Assembly: GCA_013141115.1 (NCBI GenBank)
Contig: JABFRP010000002.1
Location: 186,001 to 250,000, forward strand
Source: Ferruginibacter sp.
GTDB lineage: Bacteria; Bacteroidota; Bacteroidia; Chitinophagales; Chitinophagaceae
DNA length: 64,000 bases
Reading direction: 5' to 3'
Shown here: positions 26,260 to 34,715 of the stretch, one piece after another
How the letters are laid out: the number at the start of each line of letters is the position of its first letter
How positions within the stretch are numbered: the first letter of the stretch is position 1
Notes under the pieces: generated by a model
Told to the model about the DNA's origin: nothing
The model's database searches: none
What the model saw: only the letters and a program-made list of their open reading frames with translations
Made by a program: the position numbers and the translations under genes

Positions 26260-27069
26260 ATGTATTTAAATATTAAGCCCATCCTTTTCATTTTGCTGCT
26301 GATGATAACAGCCTGCAAAACCGTTCCGGTAACAGGCCGCAAGCAATTAAACCTTGTACCCAATGCTATGATACAGGCCATGGCATTTTCGGAATACGAT
26401 TCGGTAGTAAAAGTAAGTGCCACACTTTCTCAATATGATGAAAGAGCGCAACAGGTAACCACAGTGGGCACTAAAATTCAACATGCAGTGGAAACTTATA
26501 TGCAGCAAAACAATATGAGCAAAGAAATTAAAAATTTTAAATGGGAGTTTAATACCATTAACGAAAACACAGTAAATGCCTGGTGTATGCCCGGAGGAAA
26601 AGTGGTGGTATATACAGGCCTGTTACCGGTTACACAAAACGAAACTGCATTAGCTGTAGTAATGGGTCACGAAATTGCACATGCTATTGCACGCCATGGT
26701 AACGAAAGAATGAGTGAAGGATTATTAATAAATTTTGGCGGGCTGGTTTTAGAGGAAGCATTAAAAGAAAAAAAACAGGAAACGCAAATGCTTTTTTTGG
26801 GTTTATATATGGTGGGTTCAAATCTTGCAATAGCATTGCCCAATAGCAGAATGCAGGAAAGCGAAGCTGATAAACTGGGATTAATATTTATGAGTATGGC
26901 AGGATACAATCCGGAAGAAGCTATTCCATTCTGGCAACGCATGGCGGCGCAGAACAAAGGCAATAAAATACCGCAGTTCTTATCAACCCATCCTTCAGAT
27001 GAAACAAGAATAAAAAAATTATCAGCTTTGATACCAGAAATAAAAAACACCTATTACAAATCAAATTAA
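26260..27069 (+). CDS. M48-family zinc metalloprotease lipoprotein
   Basis: A 269-aa protein. The SPII signal ends at LLMITACKT (Cys near residue 19), so it is a lipoprotein. The M48 catalytic motif HEIAHAIARH has H137, E138 and H141; the third zinc ligand lies in ESEADKLG near residue 200. The region VNAWCMPGGKVVVYTGLL (about 107-125) is typical of the LoiP/BepA-like envelope-quality-control branch. The C-terminal STHPSDETRIKKL motif is also family-typical. It probably degrades misfolded envelope proteins. It is followed after 9 bp by a small lipoprotein gene and preceded by an operator-like repeat, which may link it to the exported family B genes. Confidence 0.9.
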   Translation: MYLNIKPILFILLLMITACKTVPVTGRKQLNLVPNAMIQAMAFSEYDSVVKVSATLSQYDERAQQVTTVGTKIQHAVETYMQQNNMSKEIKNFKWEFNTINENTVNAWCMPGGKVVVYTGLLPVTQNETALAVVMGHEIAHAIARHGNERMSEGLLINFGGLVLEEALKEKKQETQMLFLGLYMVGSNLAIALPNSRMQESEADKLGLIFMSMAGYNPEEAIPFWQRMAAQNKGNKIPQFLSTHPSDETRIKKLSALIPEIKNTYYKSN

Positions 27070-27078
27070 ACAACAAAC

Positions 27079-27570
27079 ATGAAAAAATTTTCAATCATTC
27101 TATTTACACTTTCTCTGTCCATCTGTTTTTCCTGCAACTTTAGCAAGGGTGTAAAAAAAGATTTAGGCACTGGCCTTACTGCAAGCTATAATGGCTTTGG
27201 TATGGATGATATATATTTAACTGATGCTACAGGCAACCGTTTAAATAACAATAAAATTTCTCTGGGCAGTAAAATTGCCGTTGTTGCTGACGGAGTAGAT
27301 TACTTTGAAACAAAGGATGGCAAAGTTTTTCCTGGCTGCCGTATTGTACTAACCGATAAAAACAAAAAAGAAGTACTCAGCCTGCCAGATGCATTTAGCG
27401 ACATGGTAAATGGCAGTACTGCTGCTGAAGCAAAAACCTTGCAGGCATCTTTAAATACCGGCGACCCGATGGTAGTGGGAGAAACCTATCATTTAAGTGT
27501 ACGTTTTTTTGATAAAAATAAAAAAGAAAATGAAATTGTGGCTGATGTGGATATACTGATGAAAGAGTAA
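27079..27570 (+). CDS. Small lipoprotein of unknown function
   Basis: A 163-aa protein with an SPII signal (LSLSICFSCNF, Cys near residue 19). The mature chain reads as a small beta-sandwich (LTASYNGFGMDDIYLTDATG, YFETKDGKVFPGCRIVLTD, YHLSVRFFDKN, IVADVDILMKE). It is not a recognised family. It starts 9 bp after the M48 protease gene, so the two are co-transcribed and may act together in the envelope. The unit ends at a 16-bp-stem hairpin. Confidence 0.7.
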   Translation: MKKFSIILFTLSLSICFSCNFSKGVKKDLGTGLTASYNGFGMDDIYLTDATGNRLNNNKISLGSKIAVVADGVDYFETKDGKVFPGCRIVLTDKNKKEVLSLPDAFSDMVNGSTAAEAKTLQASLNTGDPMVVGETYHLSVRFFDKNKKENEIVADVDILMKE

Positions 27571-27588
27571 CCAGATACATTATTTTGC

Positions 27589-27626
27589 AGCTGTTATTTA
27601 ACTGCTCACGCAGTTAAATAACAGCT
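27589..27626 (+). terminator. Strong hairpin terminator after the M48/lipoprotein unit
   Basis: AGCTGTTATTTAACTG (27589-27604), loop CTCACG, then CAGTTAAATAACAGCT (27611-27626) form a perfect 16-bp stem 18 nt after the stop. No T-tract follows, so it may act with Rho or as an RNA-stabilising structure. It separates the protease unit from the ATP-grasp unit. Confidence 0.8.
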
Positions 27627-27732
27627 TATCAACACGACCTGCACTATCCTGTGTATTTGTATTACACAGCTACAAATGCTGCTTCCTGATTTATTTCGTA
27701 TTTTTAAGCCATATTAGCATTACCAAAACTGT

Positions 27733-30315
27733 ATGGCTCAACAACAATCTCAAAGCAATTCGTTACCTCAAACCTATATACCTAACATCAGTTTGTATAG
27801 CGAAATACTTACTGCTGGTAAAACCATACAGCCAGATTGGGAAATATTTTTTTCGTCCTTATTAAAAACAGGTACCGAAGAAATTGAAAACCGGAATAAC
27901 GATATTTTACGCCTGCTAAAAGAAAATGGCGTAGCCTACAATATTTATAACGATCCTTCTGGCCAAAGCCGTCCGTGGGAATTAGATCCTATTCCGCAAA
28001 TAATTGCTGCCAAAGATTGGGAAATCATTAATGCCGGTTTAATACAACGTGCAGAATTGTTCGACCTTATTTTAAAAGACATTTACGGGCCGCAAACATT
28101 AATTAAAAAAGGTATTATTCCGCAGGAGTTAATTTATTTGCATCCCGGTTTTTTACGGGCATGTGTAAATATTCCGTTGCCAGGCTCACAACATTTAATT
28201 TTATATGCTGCCGATATGGCCCGTGGCAGCGATGGCCGCATTTGGGTAATCGGCGATAGAACACAAGCTCCTTCCGGCAGTGGTTATGCGCTGGAAAACC
28301 GACATGCCATGAGTACTGTGCTGCCGGAATTTTTTAATAACCTATCTGTAAAAAGATTGTCGCCATATTTTGATGCATTGCAAAAAGCATTGATAGCAAT
28401 TGCGCCACATAACAATGATAACCCAAGAATAATAATTCTTACACCAGGGCCCGACAATGAAACTTATTTTGAACACAGTTACCTGGCCGCCTACCTTGGT
28501 TTAACATTAGTACAGGGAAACGATCTGATTGTAAAAGATAATTTTGTATGGCTTAAAACTATTGAAGGACTGGAAAAAGTTGATGTGATATTACGTCGCC
28601 TGGATGATATTTATTGCGACCCGTTAGAATTAAAAAGCAACTCTTTATTAGGTGTGCCCGGCCTTATGCAGGTTGTAAGAAAAGGCAATGTTGCCATTGC
28701 CAATCCGCTGGGCAGCAGTATTGTAGAAAATGCAGGCCTGGTGCCTTTTTTACCAGCCGCTGCAAAACATTTTTGGAACAAAGAATTAATTATGCCATCC
28801 ATTGCCACCTGGTGGTGCGGACAGCCAAAAGAAATGCAGTATGTAATTAACAATATTCATACGCTGGTAATAAAACGAATTTTCAGGAATGAAGCAGGCA
28901 CAAGGGCAACCATTGACGGCGCTTCTCTTACTGTAGAAAAAGCAGCAGCTTTAATTGCACAAATAAAAGCACATCCACATTTATATACCGGGCAGGAAAA
29001 AATAAATTTCTCTTCTACCCCATCCTGGGTAGAAGGAAAAATAAAACCCTGCCATTCTTTATTCAGGAGTTTTTTGGTAAGCCACAACAACAGTTATATT
29101 GCCATGCCCGGCGGCTTAACACGTACTAGTGCTGCAGAAGATAATTTTTTAATTTCCAACCAGCTTGGCGGCATTAGTAAAGATACCTGGGTAATTGCTG
29201 CTACTGAAGAAAAAGAACAGCCGGTACTACTGCAATTAAAAACAGATGCTGCAATTTATGCTCCGCAAAAACGGTCGCTACCCAGCCATACTGCCGAAAA
29301 TTTATTTTGGGTGGGAAGGTATACCGAAAGAGTAATTTACAATGCAAGATTACAGCGAACAGTAATGCAATGGATGTTAAAAAATAACCGACCGCTCAAT
29401 AAAGAAAATGAAACTACCGAAGAATTATTGCTGCAAACTTTAACAGCATGTACCTATACCTTTCCCGGTTTTTTTAATGAAGACGAATCAGAAGAAAAAA
29501 ACAAAAACCTTAATGAGCCGTGGAAAGAGCTAACCGACGTATTATACAATGAAAAAAGAAATGGTAGCTTGAGTTATAATATTTCGCTGTTAAAAAACGC
29601 AGTATATAGTGTAAGAAATTTTTGGGCATTGGATACCTGGCGTGTACTACGGCAAATGGAAGAAGACTGGGATAAAGCCAAACAAAAACACAGCGCCGAT
29701 CATCTTAAAATGATCAACAGTATCGATAAATTAAATACATCGATGTTTGCCTTTTTAGGTATGAACCGGGAAAGTGTAAGAAGAGAACAGGGCTGGAATA
29801 TTTTAGATCTTGGCAGAAAGATCGAACAGTGTTTATATATCATCAGTATTTTAAAAAACAGTTTTTATCAAAAGCAAAACGAACAAACAGAATACGACAT
29901 TCTTGAATCGGTAATGATTGCCACACAAAGTTTAATTACATATCGCTACACCTACCGGGATCATTTGCAATTACCTTTGGTTTTAGAATTACTGATGCTG
30001 GATACCAACTATCCAAAATCATTAGCGTATTTGGTAAGCAAAATAAAATGGTATGTTTCTGATTTGCCCAAAAACAGCAAGGAAGCTGCCTTAAGCGAAC
30101 AGGAACGTTTGATACTGGAAGCCGACACCATGCTAAAATTAGTGGATGGCATTAGTTTATCGCAGCAAAACAGCACCACAAAAGAATATACAACGCTGAA
30201 TGATTTTTTAGACAAATTAAATTCATTACTCATCAACACATCACTACTGGTAAGTAAAACATATTTTACACACAGCCAAACGCAAAAACAATTATTTACC
30301 ACTAACTTATTATAA
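27733..30315 (+). CDS. Circularly permuted ATP-grasp fused to Alpha-E domain
   Basis: An 860-aa fusion. Residues about 15-495 are the circularly permuted ATP-grasp domain (DUF404/DUF407, CP_ATPgrasp family), with IYNDPSGQSRPWELDPIP, WVIGDRTQAPSGSGYALENR and DVILRRLDDIYCDPLEL. Residues about 515-850 are the all-helical Alpha-E domain (DUF403), starting LPSHTAENLFWVGRYTERV. Many genomes carry these as two genes. From the family literature, such ATP-grasps are predicted amide- or peptide-bond-forming ligases that travel with transglutaminase-like and DUF2126 proteins. That fits the transglutaminase gene starting 5 bp downstream. There is no signal peptide, so it is cytoplasmic. The natural product or modified protein is unknown. 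Confidence 0.9.
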   Translation: MAQQQSQSNSLPQTYIPNISLYSEILTAGKTIQPDWEIFFSSLLKTGTEEIENRNNDILRLLKENGVAYNIYNDPSGQSRPWELDPIPQIIAAKDWEIINAGLIQRAELFDLILKDIYGPQTLIKKGIIPQELIYLHPGFLRACVNIPLPGSQHLILYAADMARGSDGRIWVIGDRTQAPSGSGYALENRHAMSTVLPEFFNNLSVKRLSPYFDALQKALIAIAPHNNDNPRIIILTPGPDNETYFEHSYLAAYLGLTLVQGNDLIVKDNFVWLKTIEGLEKVDVILRRLDDIYCDPLELKSNSLLGVPGLMQVVRKGNVAIANPLGSSIVENAGLVPFLPAAAKHFWNKELIMPSIATWWCGQPKEMQYVINNIHTLVIKRIFRNEAGTRATIDGASLTVEKAAALIAQIKAHPHLYTGQEKINFSSTPSWVEGKIKPCHSLFRSFLVSHNNSYIAMPGGLTRTSAAEDNFLISNQLGGISKDTWVIAATEEKEQPVLLQLKTDAAIYAPQKRSLPSHTAENLFWVGRYTERVIYNARLQRTVMQWMLKNNRPLNKENETTEELLLQTLTACTYTFPGFFNEDESEEKNKNLNEPWKELTDVLYNEKRNGSLSYNISLLKNAVYSVRNFWALDTWRVLRQMEEDWDKAKQKHSADHLKMINSIDKLNTSMFAFLGMNRESVRREQGWNILDLGRKIEQCLYIISILKNSFYQKQNEQTEYDILESVMIATQSLITYRYTYRDHLQLPLVLELLMLDTNYPKSLAYLVSKIKWYVSDLPKNSKEAALSEQERLILEADTMLKLVDGISLSQQNSTTKEYTTLNDFLDKLNSLLINTSLLVSKTYFTHSQTQKQLFTTNLL

Positions 30316-30320
30316 CCACA

Positions 30321-31190
30321 TTGCTATATTCCATTTCGCATACCACTACTTATATGTACCACGAGCAGGTGAGTTTGTGCCATAATATTGCCATGCTATC
30401 GCCCCGCAATACCAACACACAAATTTGTCAATCAAGCAATATCTTTATTTCTCCATTGCCCGAAGTGCTGGAGAGCCACACCGATTTTTTTGGCAACAAA
30501 GCCATTTATTTCGTGGTAGAACAGGAGCATGATACACTTTCTGTAACTGTTACTTCTCTGGTTGAAAAAATACCAGCACCTTTTACTACAAACATCAATA
30601 CTATTAGTTGGGAAGCCGTGAGAGATTTGCTGCAATCATTTACCGGCAATTACATTGAAGAAAAACAATTTACTGCTGTAACAGATATAACGGCGCCAAC
30701 AACTGCCATCAGCAATTACGCTGCCGAATCTTTTGCCGCCGGCCAATCTTTATTTAAAGCAGTGTACAATTTAATGCAACGCATTTATACCGATTTTGAA
30801 TTTACGCCTGGCTTTACCACTATCTCCACTCCACTATCTACAGTAATGAAAGAGCGTAAAGGCGTTTGCCAGGATTTTGCTCATCTTGCTATTTCCTGTT
30901 TACATGCCATGGGGCTTTCTGCAAAATATGTAAGTGGTTATATTGAAACGCTTGCACCCGAAGGAAAAGAAAAACTTGCCGGTGTTGATGCGTCGCATGC
31001 ATGGTTCTCTGTTTTTATTCCTGAAATGGGTTGGGTAGATTTTGACCCTACCAATAATAAAATTCCTGATGAACAATATATCACCGTGGGCTGGGGCCGT
31101 GATTATTTTGATATTGTTCCTTTAAAAGGTGTTATTATGAGCAGCAGTTCGCACGAAATGATGGTATCGGTGGATGTGCGAAGGGTTTAA
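30321..31190 (+). CDS. Transglutaminase-like cysteine peptidase family protein (TTG start)
   Basis: A 289-aa protein. TTG 30321, 5 bp after the ATP-grasp stop, is chosen because MLYSISHTTTYMYHEQVSL matches the usual N-terminal strand of this family and no ATG is nearby. An N-terminal beta domain (about 1-90) precedes the transglutaminase core. The catalytic triad candidates are C183 (RKGVCQDFAH), H226 (DASHAWF) and D242 (WVDFDPTNN). In this context, members are thought to hydrolyse or transfer amide bonds formed by the ATP-grasp ligase (inference from conserved neighbourhoods). It is in an operon with the preceding gene. The larger related gene at 51804-55238 has the same fold at its N-terminus. 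Confidence 0.88.
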   Translation: MLYSISHTTTYMYHEQVSLCHNIAMLSPRNTNTQICQSSNIFISPLPEVLESHTDFFGNKAIYFVVEQEHDTLSVTVTSLVEKIPAPFTTNINTISWEAVRDLLQSFTGNYIEEKQFTAVTDITAPTTAISNYAAESFAAGQSLFKAVYNLMQRIYTDFEFTPGFTTISTPLSTVMKERKGVCQDFAHLAISCLHAMGLSAKYVSGYIETLAPEGKEKLAGVDASHAWFSVFIPEMGWVDFDPTNNKIPDEQYITVGWGRDYFDIVPLKGVIMSSSSHEMMVSVDVRRV

Positions 31191-31529
31191 AAAAACTCCT
31201 TCTATACTTATATAATTTATTTACATCCCCAATAAAGTAAAGCGATAAAAGTATTAATATTCCAGCCCTTTTAACAGCGGAACGGAGCCAGAAAATTGAA
31301 CTATTTTGTACACCTGATGATTTTTTTCTGTAGAAAAAATTCTATGTAAAATATTTCCAATACGCTTTTTCCCCTTCTTAAAATAACATTTCGTTTTAAT
31401 AAGCTTTATGAAAAACCCTTGTATTTACGCTCGTATAAATTGCATCTGTAATGTTAATGCCTTTATTTTTAGTACTACATACTAATAGTAAAATAGCTAC
31501 GTTTTTTTTCAAACCTAATATCCCTTAAC
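31191..31529. other. AT-rich intergenic gap
   Basis: About 340 bp with no plausible gene; the longest short frame (from 31408) codes for 25 unremarkable residues. TACGTTTT at about 31496 may be part of the promoter of the small gene at 31530. No hairpin or repeat was seen. Confidence 0.4.
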
Positions 31530-31763
31530 ATGAAGTCCCTGATTTTTTCAACAGCTTTTACTTTAATATGTTGCACTATGTTTGCACAAACAAAAAAAAC
31601 AGACAGCGCACAAAAACATTTACCCGTCAGCAATAACACCCCATCATCTTCTTCATCTTTAATTCAGGAAAAAGTATGGCCCGTGCCCTATAGTAATTTT
31701 AAAAACAAAACCAGTATTATTATTAAGCCGGCTACAGCCATTGAAATAAGAACCAGGCTGTAA
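31530..31763 (+). CDS. Small exported protein
   Basis: A 77-aa protein with signal peptide MKSLIFSTAFTLICCTMFAQ. The mature part of about 57 residues is Ser/Thr/Lys-rich with an SSSSS tract and ends in NKTSIIIKPATAIEIRTRL. No family is recognised. It stands alone between the transglutaminase gene and the convergent response regulator gene at 31814. The clear signal peptide and codon pattern support it as real despite its size. Confidence 0.5.
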   Translation: MKSLIFSTAFTLICCTMFAQTKKTDSAQKHLPVSNNTPSSSSSLIQEKVWPVPYSNFKNKTSIIIKPATAIEIRTRL

Positions 31764-31813
31764 ATTGCAGATTACGCAAGATCATTTATAACAATACCGG
31801 GCAGAAAAAAGCT

Positions 31814-32437
31814 TTACACCATATTAAACCTGGCGGCCATTTTTATTAGGCTGGCAGTATTGTTTACCGAAAATTTAGTGAGGATATTTTTACGGTGGCT
31901 ATCTACCGTATGCATGCTTAAAAATAATTTGGCGGCTATCTGCGGATTGGTCATTCCATCGGCAATTAGCTGCAGCACTTCTTTTTCCCTGCTGCTGAGT
32001 ACCGGCATATTATTTAATTCCTGTTTATCGGATGAAGAAAGATTGATATCGAGGCTCATGTATAATTTCCCCTCATGCACACTTAGTATGGCCTCTTCTA
32101 TTTCTTCTTTGGAAGCACTTTTAACCAGGTAACCCGAAGCCCCGTTTTGTATCATTTGCGAAATATAGCTGCGTTCTTTAAAGGTACTCATGGCTATTAT
32201 TTTCACCTGCGGAAATTCTGCTTTAATTTTTAGTGCCAGTTCAATACCACTTATCTCCGGCATATTAATATCAGTAATAACAATTTGCGGCAATGCCTGC
32301 TTGATAAGCTCCACCGCTTCATAGGCATTTGCGGCAGTGCCGGCAATAGCCACAAAACTTATTTGGGCCAGCATGCTGCGCATGCCCTCCAGCACCATCG
32401 GATGATCATCTACAATTAAGACCTTTATTTTATCCAT
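31814..32437 (-). CDS. NarL/FixJ-type response regulator
   Basis: A 207-aa protein. The receiver domain (1-120) has VDDHPMVLEGM, phospho-acceptor D56 in IVITDINMPE, the T of AMSTF and the K of LVKSAS. The C-terminal LuxR-type helix-turn-helix (about 142-205) reads LSSREKEVLQLIADGMTNPQIAAKLFLSMHTVDSHRKNILTKF. It lies 4 bp downstream of the cognate kinase gene. NarL-type dimers typically bind inverted repeats. The local TCCC...GGGA repeats, including one before the RCC1 gene at 34.7 kb, are possible targets (inference). Confidence 0.93.
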   Translation of the reverse strand: MDKIKVLIVDDHPMVLEGMRSMLAQISFVAIAGTAANAYEAVELIKQALPQIVITDINMPEISGIELALKIKAEFPQVKIIAMSTFKERSYISQMIQNGASGYLVKSASKEEIEEAILSVHEGKLYMSLDINLSSSDKQELNNMPVLSSREKEVLQLIADGMTNPQIAAKLFLSMHTVDSHRKNILTKFSVNNTASLIKMAARFNMV

Positions 32438-32441
32438 CGTA

Positions 32442-34397
32442 TCAAATTATACAATCAATATGTACTGATGTGCCTTTGCCGGGTGTGGTTTGAATATCCA
32501 GTTGCCCCTTCAGGTAATCTACCCGTGAGCGGATATTTTTTAAACCCGCCCCCTGCAATACTTCATCCTGGTTAAATCCTTTGCCATTATCTTCAACGGT
32601 AATGGTTAAATTATTTTCCTGGCGCATCACCTGGGCTAAAATTACAGCAGCGCCGGAATGTTTTACTGCATTATTCAGCAGCTCCTGCACAATACGGTAT
32701 ACCACTACTTCGGTAGCCGGGTCCATTCTATTTTGCAACCCGTGAAATTCGCCGTTAATGATAAACGATTGCGATTCGGATAATCCATCACAATAATCCT
32801 GCAGGGCCTGCTGCAATCCTAATTTCATTAATGCTTCGGGCATCATATTATGTGCCACCCGGCGCATTTCGCTTATTGATTCATCCAGCTTGCCCAATGC
32901 GTTATTAAAAATACGGCCATGCTCTTCCGATAAAATTAAATTTCCTTTCATAGCTCCCAATTGAAGTTTAACACCACTAAGCAATCCGCCCAGGCCATCG
33001 TGCAAATCTTTGGCGAGCCGGCTGCGCTCTTCTTCCTGGCCTTTTAAAATGGATTGTGTGGCAGATAATAATTTTTCTTTTTCCAGCTCGGCAATTTTTT
33101 GTTGCTGCAGGTTGCGCTTATGTATGTAGTTGCGGTAGGCCATAAAAAAAAGGATCAGTAAAGCAACAACTGCGCCCGCTAAAATATACTTTGTCTGCTG
33201 TTCGCTTTTGAGCTTTATTTGCTGCAGCAGCAGTTGTTCATCTTTTAGCCTCGTTTGGTATTTTGCTTCCAGCTCATCTGTTTTTGCCCTGTTATTTTTT
33301 GTATTTACCGAATCGTATGTAACTAAAAACTCCCGGTTATGTATAAGTGCGTCTTTAATATTTCCAGCTTTTTCTTCGGCATCACTTAATTCCTGCAGCG
33401 AATAGAGCAACAACTGGTCTAATTGATTTTTTCGTTGCATATCCGCACTCATCGTAAAATACTTTATGGCCGCAGGATAATCTTTTTTTTCTTTATACAC
33501 CATACCAAGTTCATGCAGTATAATAGATTCATCGTAGGGTGTATTAAGATGGCGGGTATAATCGTACGCTTTTTGTAAGTAAAAAACAGCCGAGTCGTAC
33601 TTATGCTGCGAATGTAAAAGTGCATCAGCAATGAGCACGCAGAATTTTCCCGACGAAAAAGATTCATTTACTTTTTGTGCCAGTTGATATCCTTGCCGGG
33701 CATACATTGCGGCACTGTCGTACCGCTGCGACTGCGTATGTAAATTGGCAACCGACATAATACCTCTTAGTAAAACTAAAGTGTCATTGGTTTTTTGCGA
33801 GGCATAGTAAGCCAGGCGGGCATAATACTCATACTTAACGGTGTCGCTTAAAAAAGTGTATAAAGAAGATATATTAAAATAAGAAAACACGAGGCGTTTA
33901 TAATTTTGTGTTTCTTCAAAAATATTTGTTGCGGCTATATAATTTTCTATGGCAGAATCGAGGCGTTGTTTATAATGATGTATAATTCCGTAACTCATCA
34001 GCAATACAGCTTTTTGATTCCTTGAGTCCTTATCTGTTTTGCCATCAACCAGTGGATATGCTTTATCAGTAAAAAGCCTGCAACTATCTAATTGCTGACG
34101 GTTACAGTACACTGTTGCCAGTGCACCGTATGCCACCGAAAGGCCGTAATCGTATTTTAATTTTTTTGCCAGAACTATTGCAGCATTTAAAATTGAAATG
34201 GATTGATCCGGTGCGGTATGCTGAACCTTATTGGACAAAGCGGTGAGCTTATTCACTTTAGCAGTATCGTCGGGCAGCTTTAATATCACCTGCTTCAGGC
34301 TATCGGTTTCTAATTGCGAAAACAAGCGTAAAGGAAGCAACAATACCAGGCAAAGGCATTTTATTGAAAAAATATTATGTTTTCTTTTTGACAACAT
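32442..34397 (-). CDS. TPR-containing sensor histidine kinase, HisKA_3 type
   Basis: A 651-aa protein. An N-terminal hydrophobic signal (CLCLVLLLPLRLFSQ) is followed by periplasmic TPR repeats (about 35-370), a transmembrane segment (about 400-420, YILAGAVVALLILFFMAY) and a coiled linker. The dimerisation/phosphotransfer region is EERSRLAKDLHDGLGGLLSGVK with H466. The HATPase domain has VVYRIVQELLNNAVKHS and EDNGKGF, ending GAGLKNIRSRVDYLKG. It is the standard partner of NarL-type regulators, and such a gene follows after 4 bp. Its start codon overlaps a tiny + strand frame by 2 bp. Confidence 0.93.
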   Translation of the reverse strand: MLSKRKHNIFSIKCLCLVLLLPLRLFSQLETDSLKQVILKLPDDTAKVNKLTALSNKVQHTAPDQSISILNAAIVLAKKLKYDYGLSVAYGALATVYCNRQQLDSCRLFTDKAYPLVDGKTDKDSRNQKAVLLMSYGIIHHYKQRLDSAIENYIAATNIFEETQNYKRLVFSYFNISSLYTFLSDTVKYEYYARLAYYASQKTNDTLVLLRGIMSVANLHTQSQRYDSAAMYARQGYQLAQKVNESFSSGKFCVLIADALLHSQHKYDSAVFYLQKAYDYTRHLNTPYDESIILHELGMVYKEKKDYPAAIKYFTMSADMQRKNQLDQLLLYSLQELSDAEEKAGNIKDALIHNREFLVTYDSVNTKNNRAKTDELEAKYQTRLKDEQLLLQQIKLKSEQQTKYILAGAVVALLILFFMAYRNYIHKRNLQQQKIAELEKEKLLSATQSILKGQEEERSRLAKDLHDGLGGLLSGVKLQLGAMKGNLILSEEHGRIFNNALGKLDESISEMRRVAHNMMPEALMKLGLQQALQDYCDGLSESQSFIINGEFHGLQNRMDPATEVVVYRIVQELLNNAVKHSGAAVILAQVMRQENNLTITVEDNGKGFNQDEVLQGAGLKNIRSRVDYLKGQLDIQTTPGKGTSVHIDCII

Positions 34398-34509
34398 GAA
34401 GAATAGTTATTTTAAAAAAAGTGAAACAATCAAACTGCCTTTGCTGCTGGAAGCATTTGTAATTCTAACGGCTGCTTCTTGCGCAAAAAAGAAACCTAAC
34501 CAATTATGA
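34396..34509 (+). CDS. Possible tiny lipoprotein-like peptide
   Basis: A 37-aa frame starting MKNSYFKKSETIKLPLLLEAF and containing ILTAASCAKKK, which looks like a lipobox. Its ATG overlaps the divergent kinase ATG (CATG at 34395-34398), which leaves no room for its own promoter inside a normal divergent gap. It could be chance. I list it because the basic-hydrophobic-Cys-Lys pattern is that of many tiny Bacteroidota lipoproteins. Confidence 0.2.
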   Translation: MKNSYFKKSETIKLPLLLEAFVILTAASCAKKKPNQL

Positions 34510-34623
34510 AAGGTAAGCAGATACCGTAAAATAATAACACTGCCTGGCAGTAAATTACCAATCATCGTCAAATTTACCCGGGTTTCCTGTTCTGTAAAAC
34601 TATACAATTTTTTTTCTCTTCCT

Positions 34624-34646
34624 ATCCCGTGTTCAGGGGATTATAG
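34624..34646 (+). promoter_or_regulatory. Operator-like inverted repeat, copy 5 (weak)
   Basis: ATCCCGTGTTCAGGGGATTATAG has TCCC and GGGGA half-sites like copy 4, upstream of the RCC1 gene. No TAnnTTTG element lies 23-26 nt downstream, unlike copies 1-4, so its status is uncertain. The rest of the 34510-34715 gap shows nothing else. Confidence 0.35.
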
Positions 34647-34715
34647 AAACAGGTGTTCGGGTGATTGTATACTGTTTTAAAAAAATGAATTTTTGTACTC
34701 ACTTAAACAACAGTT

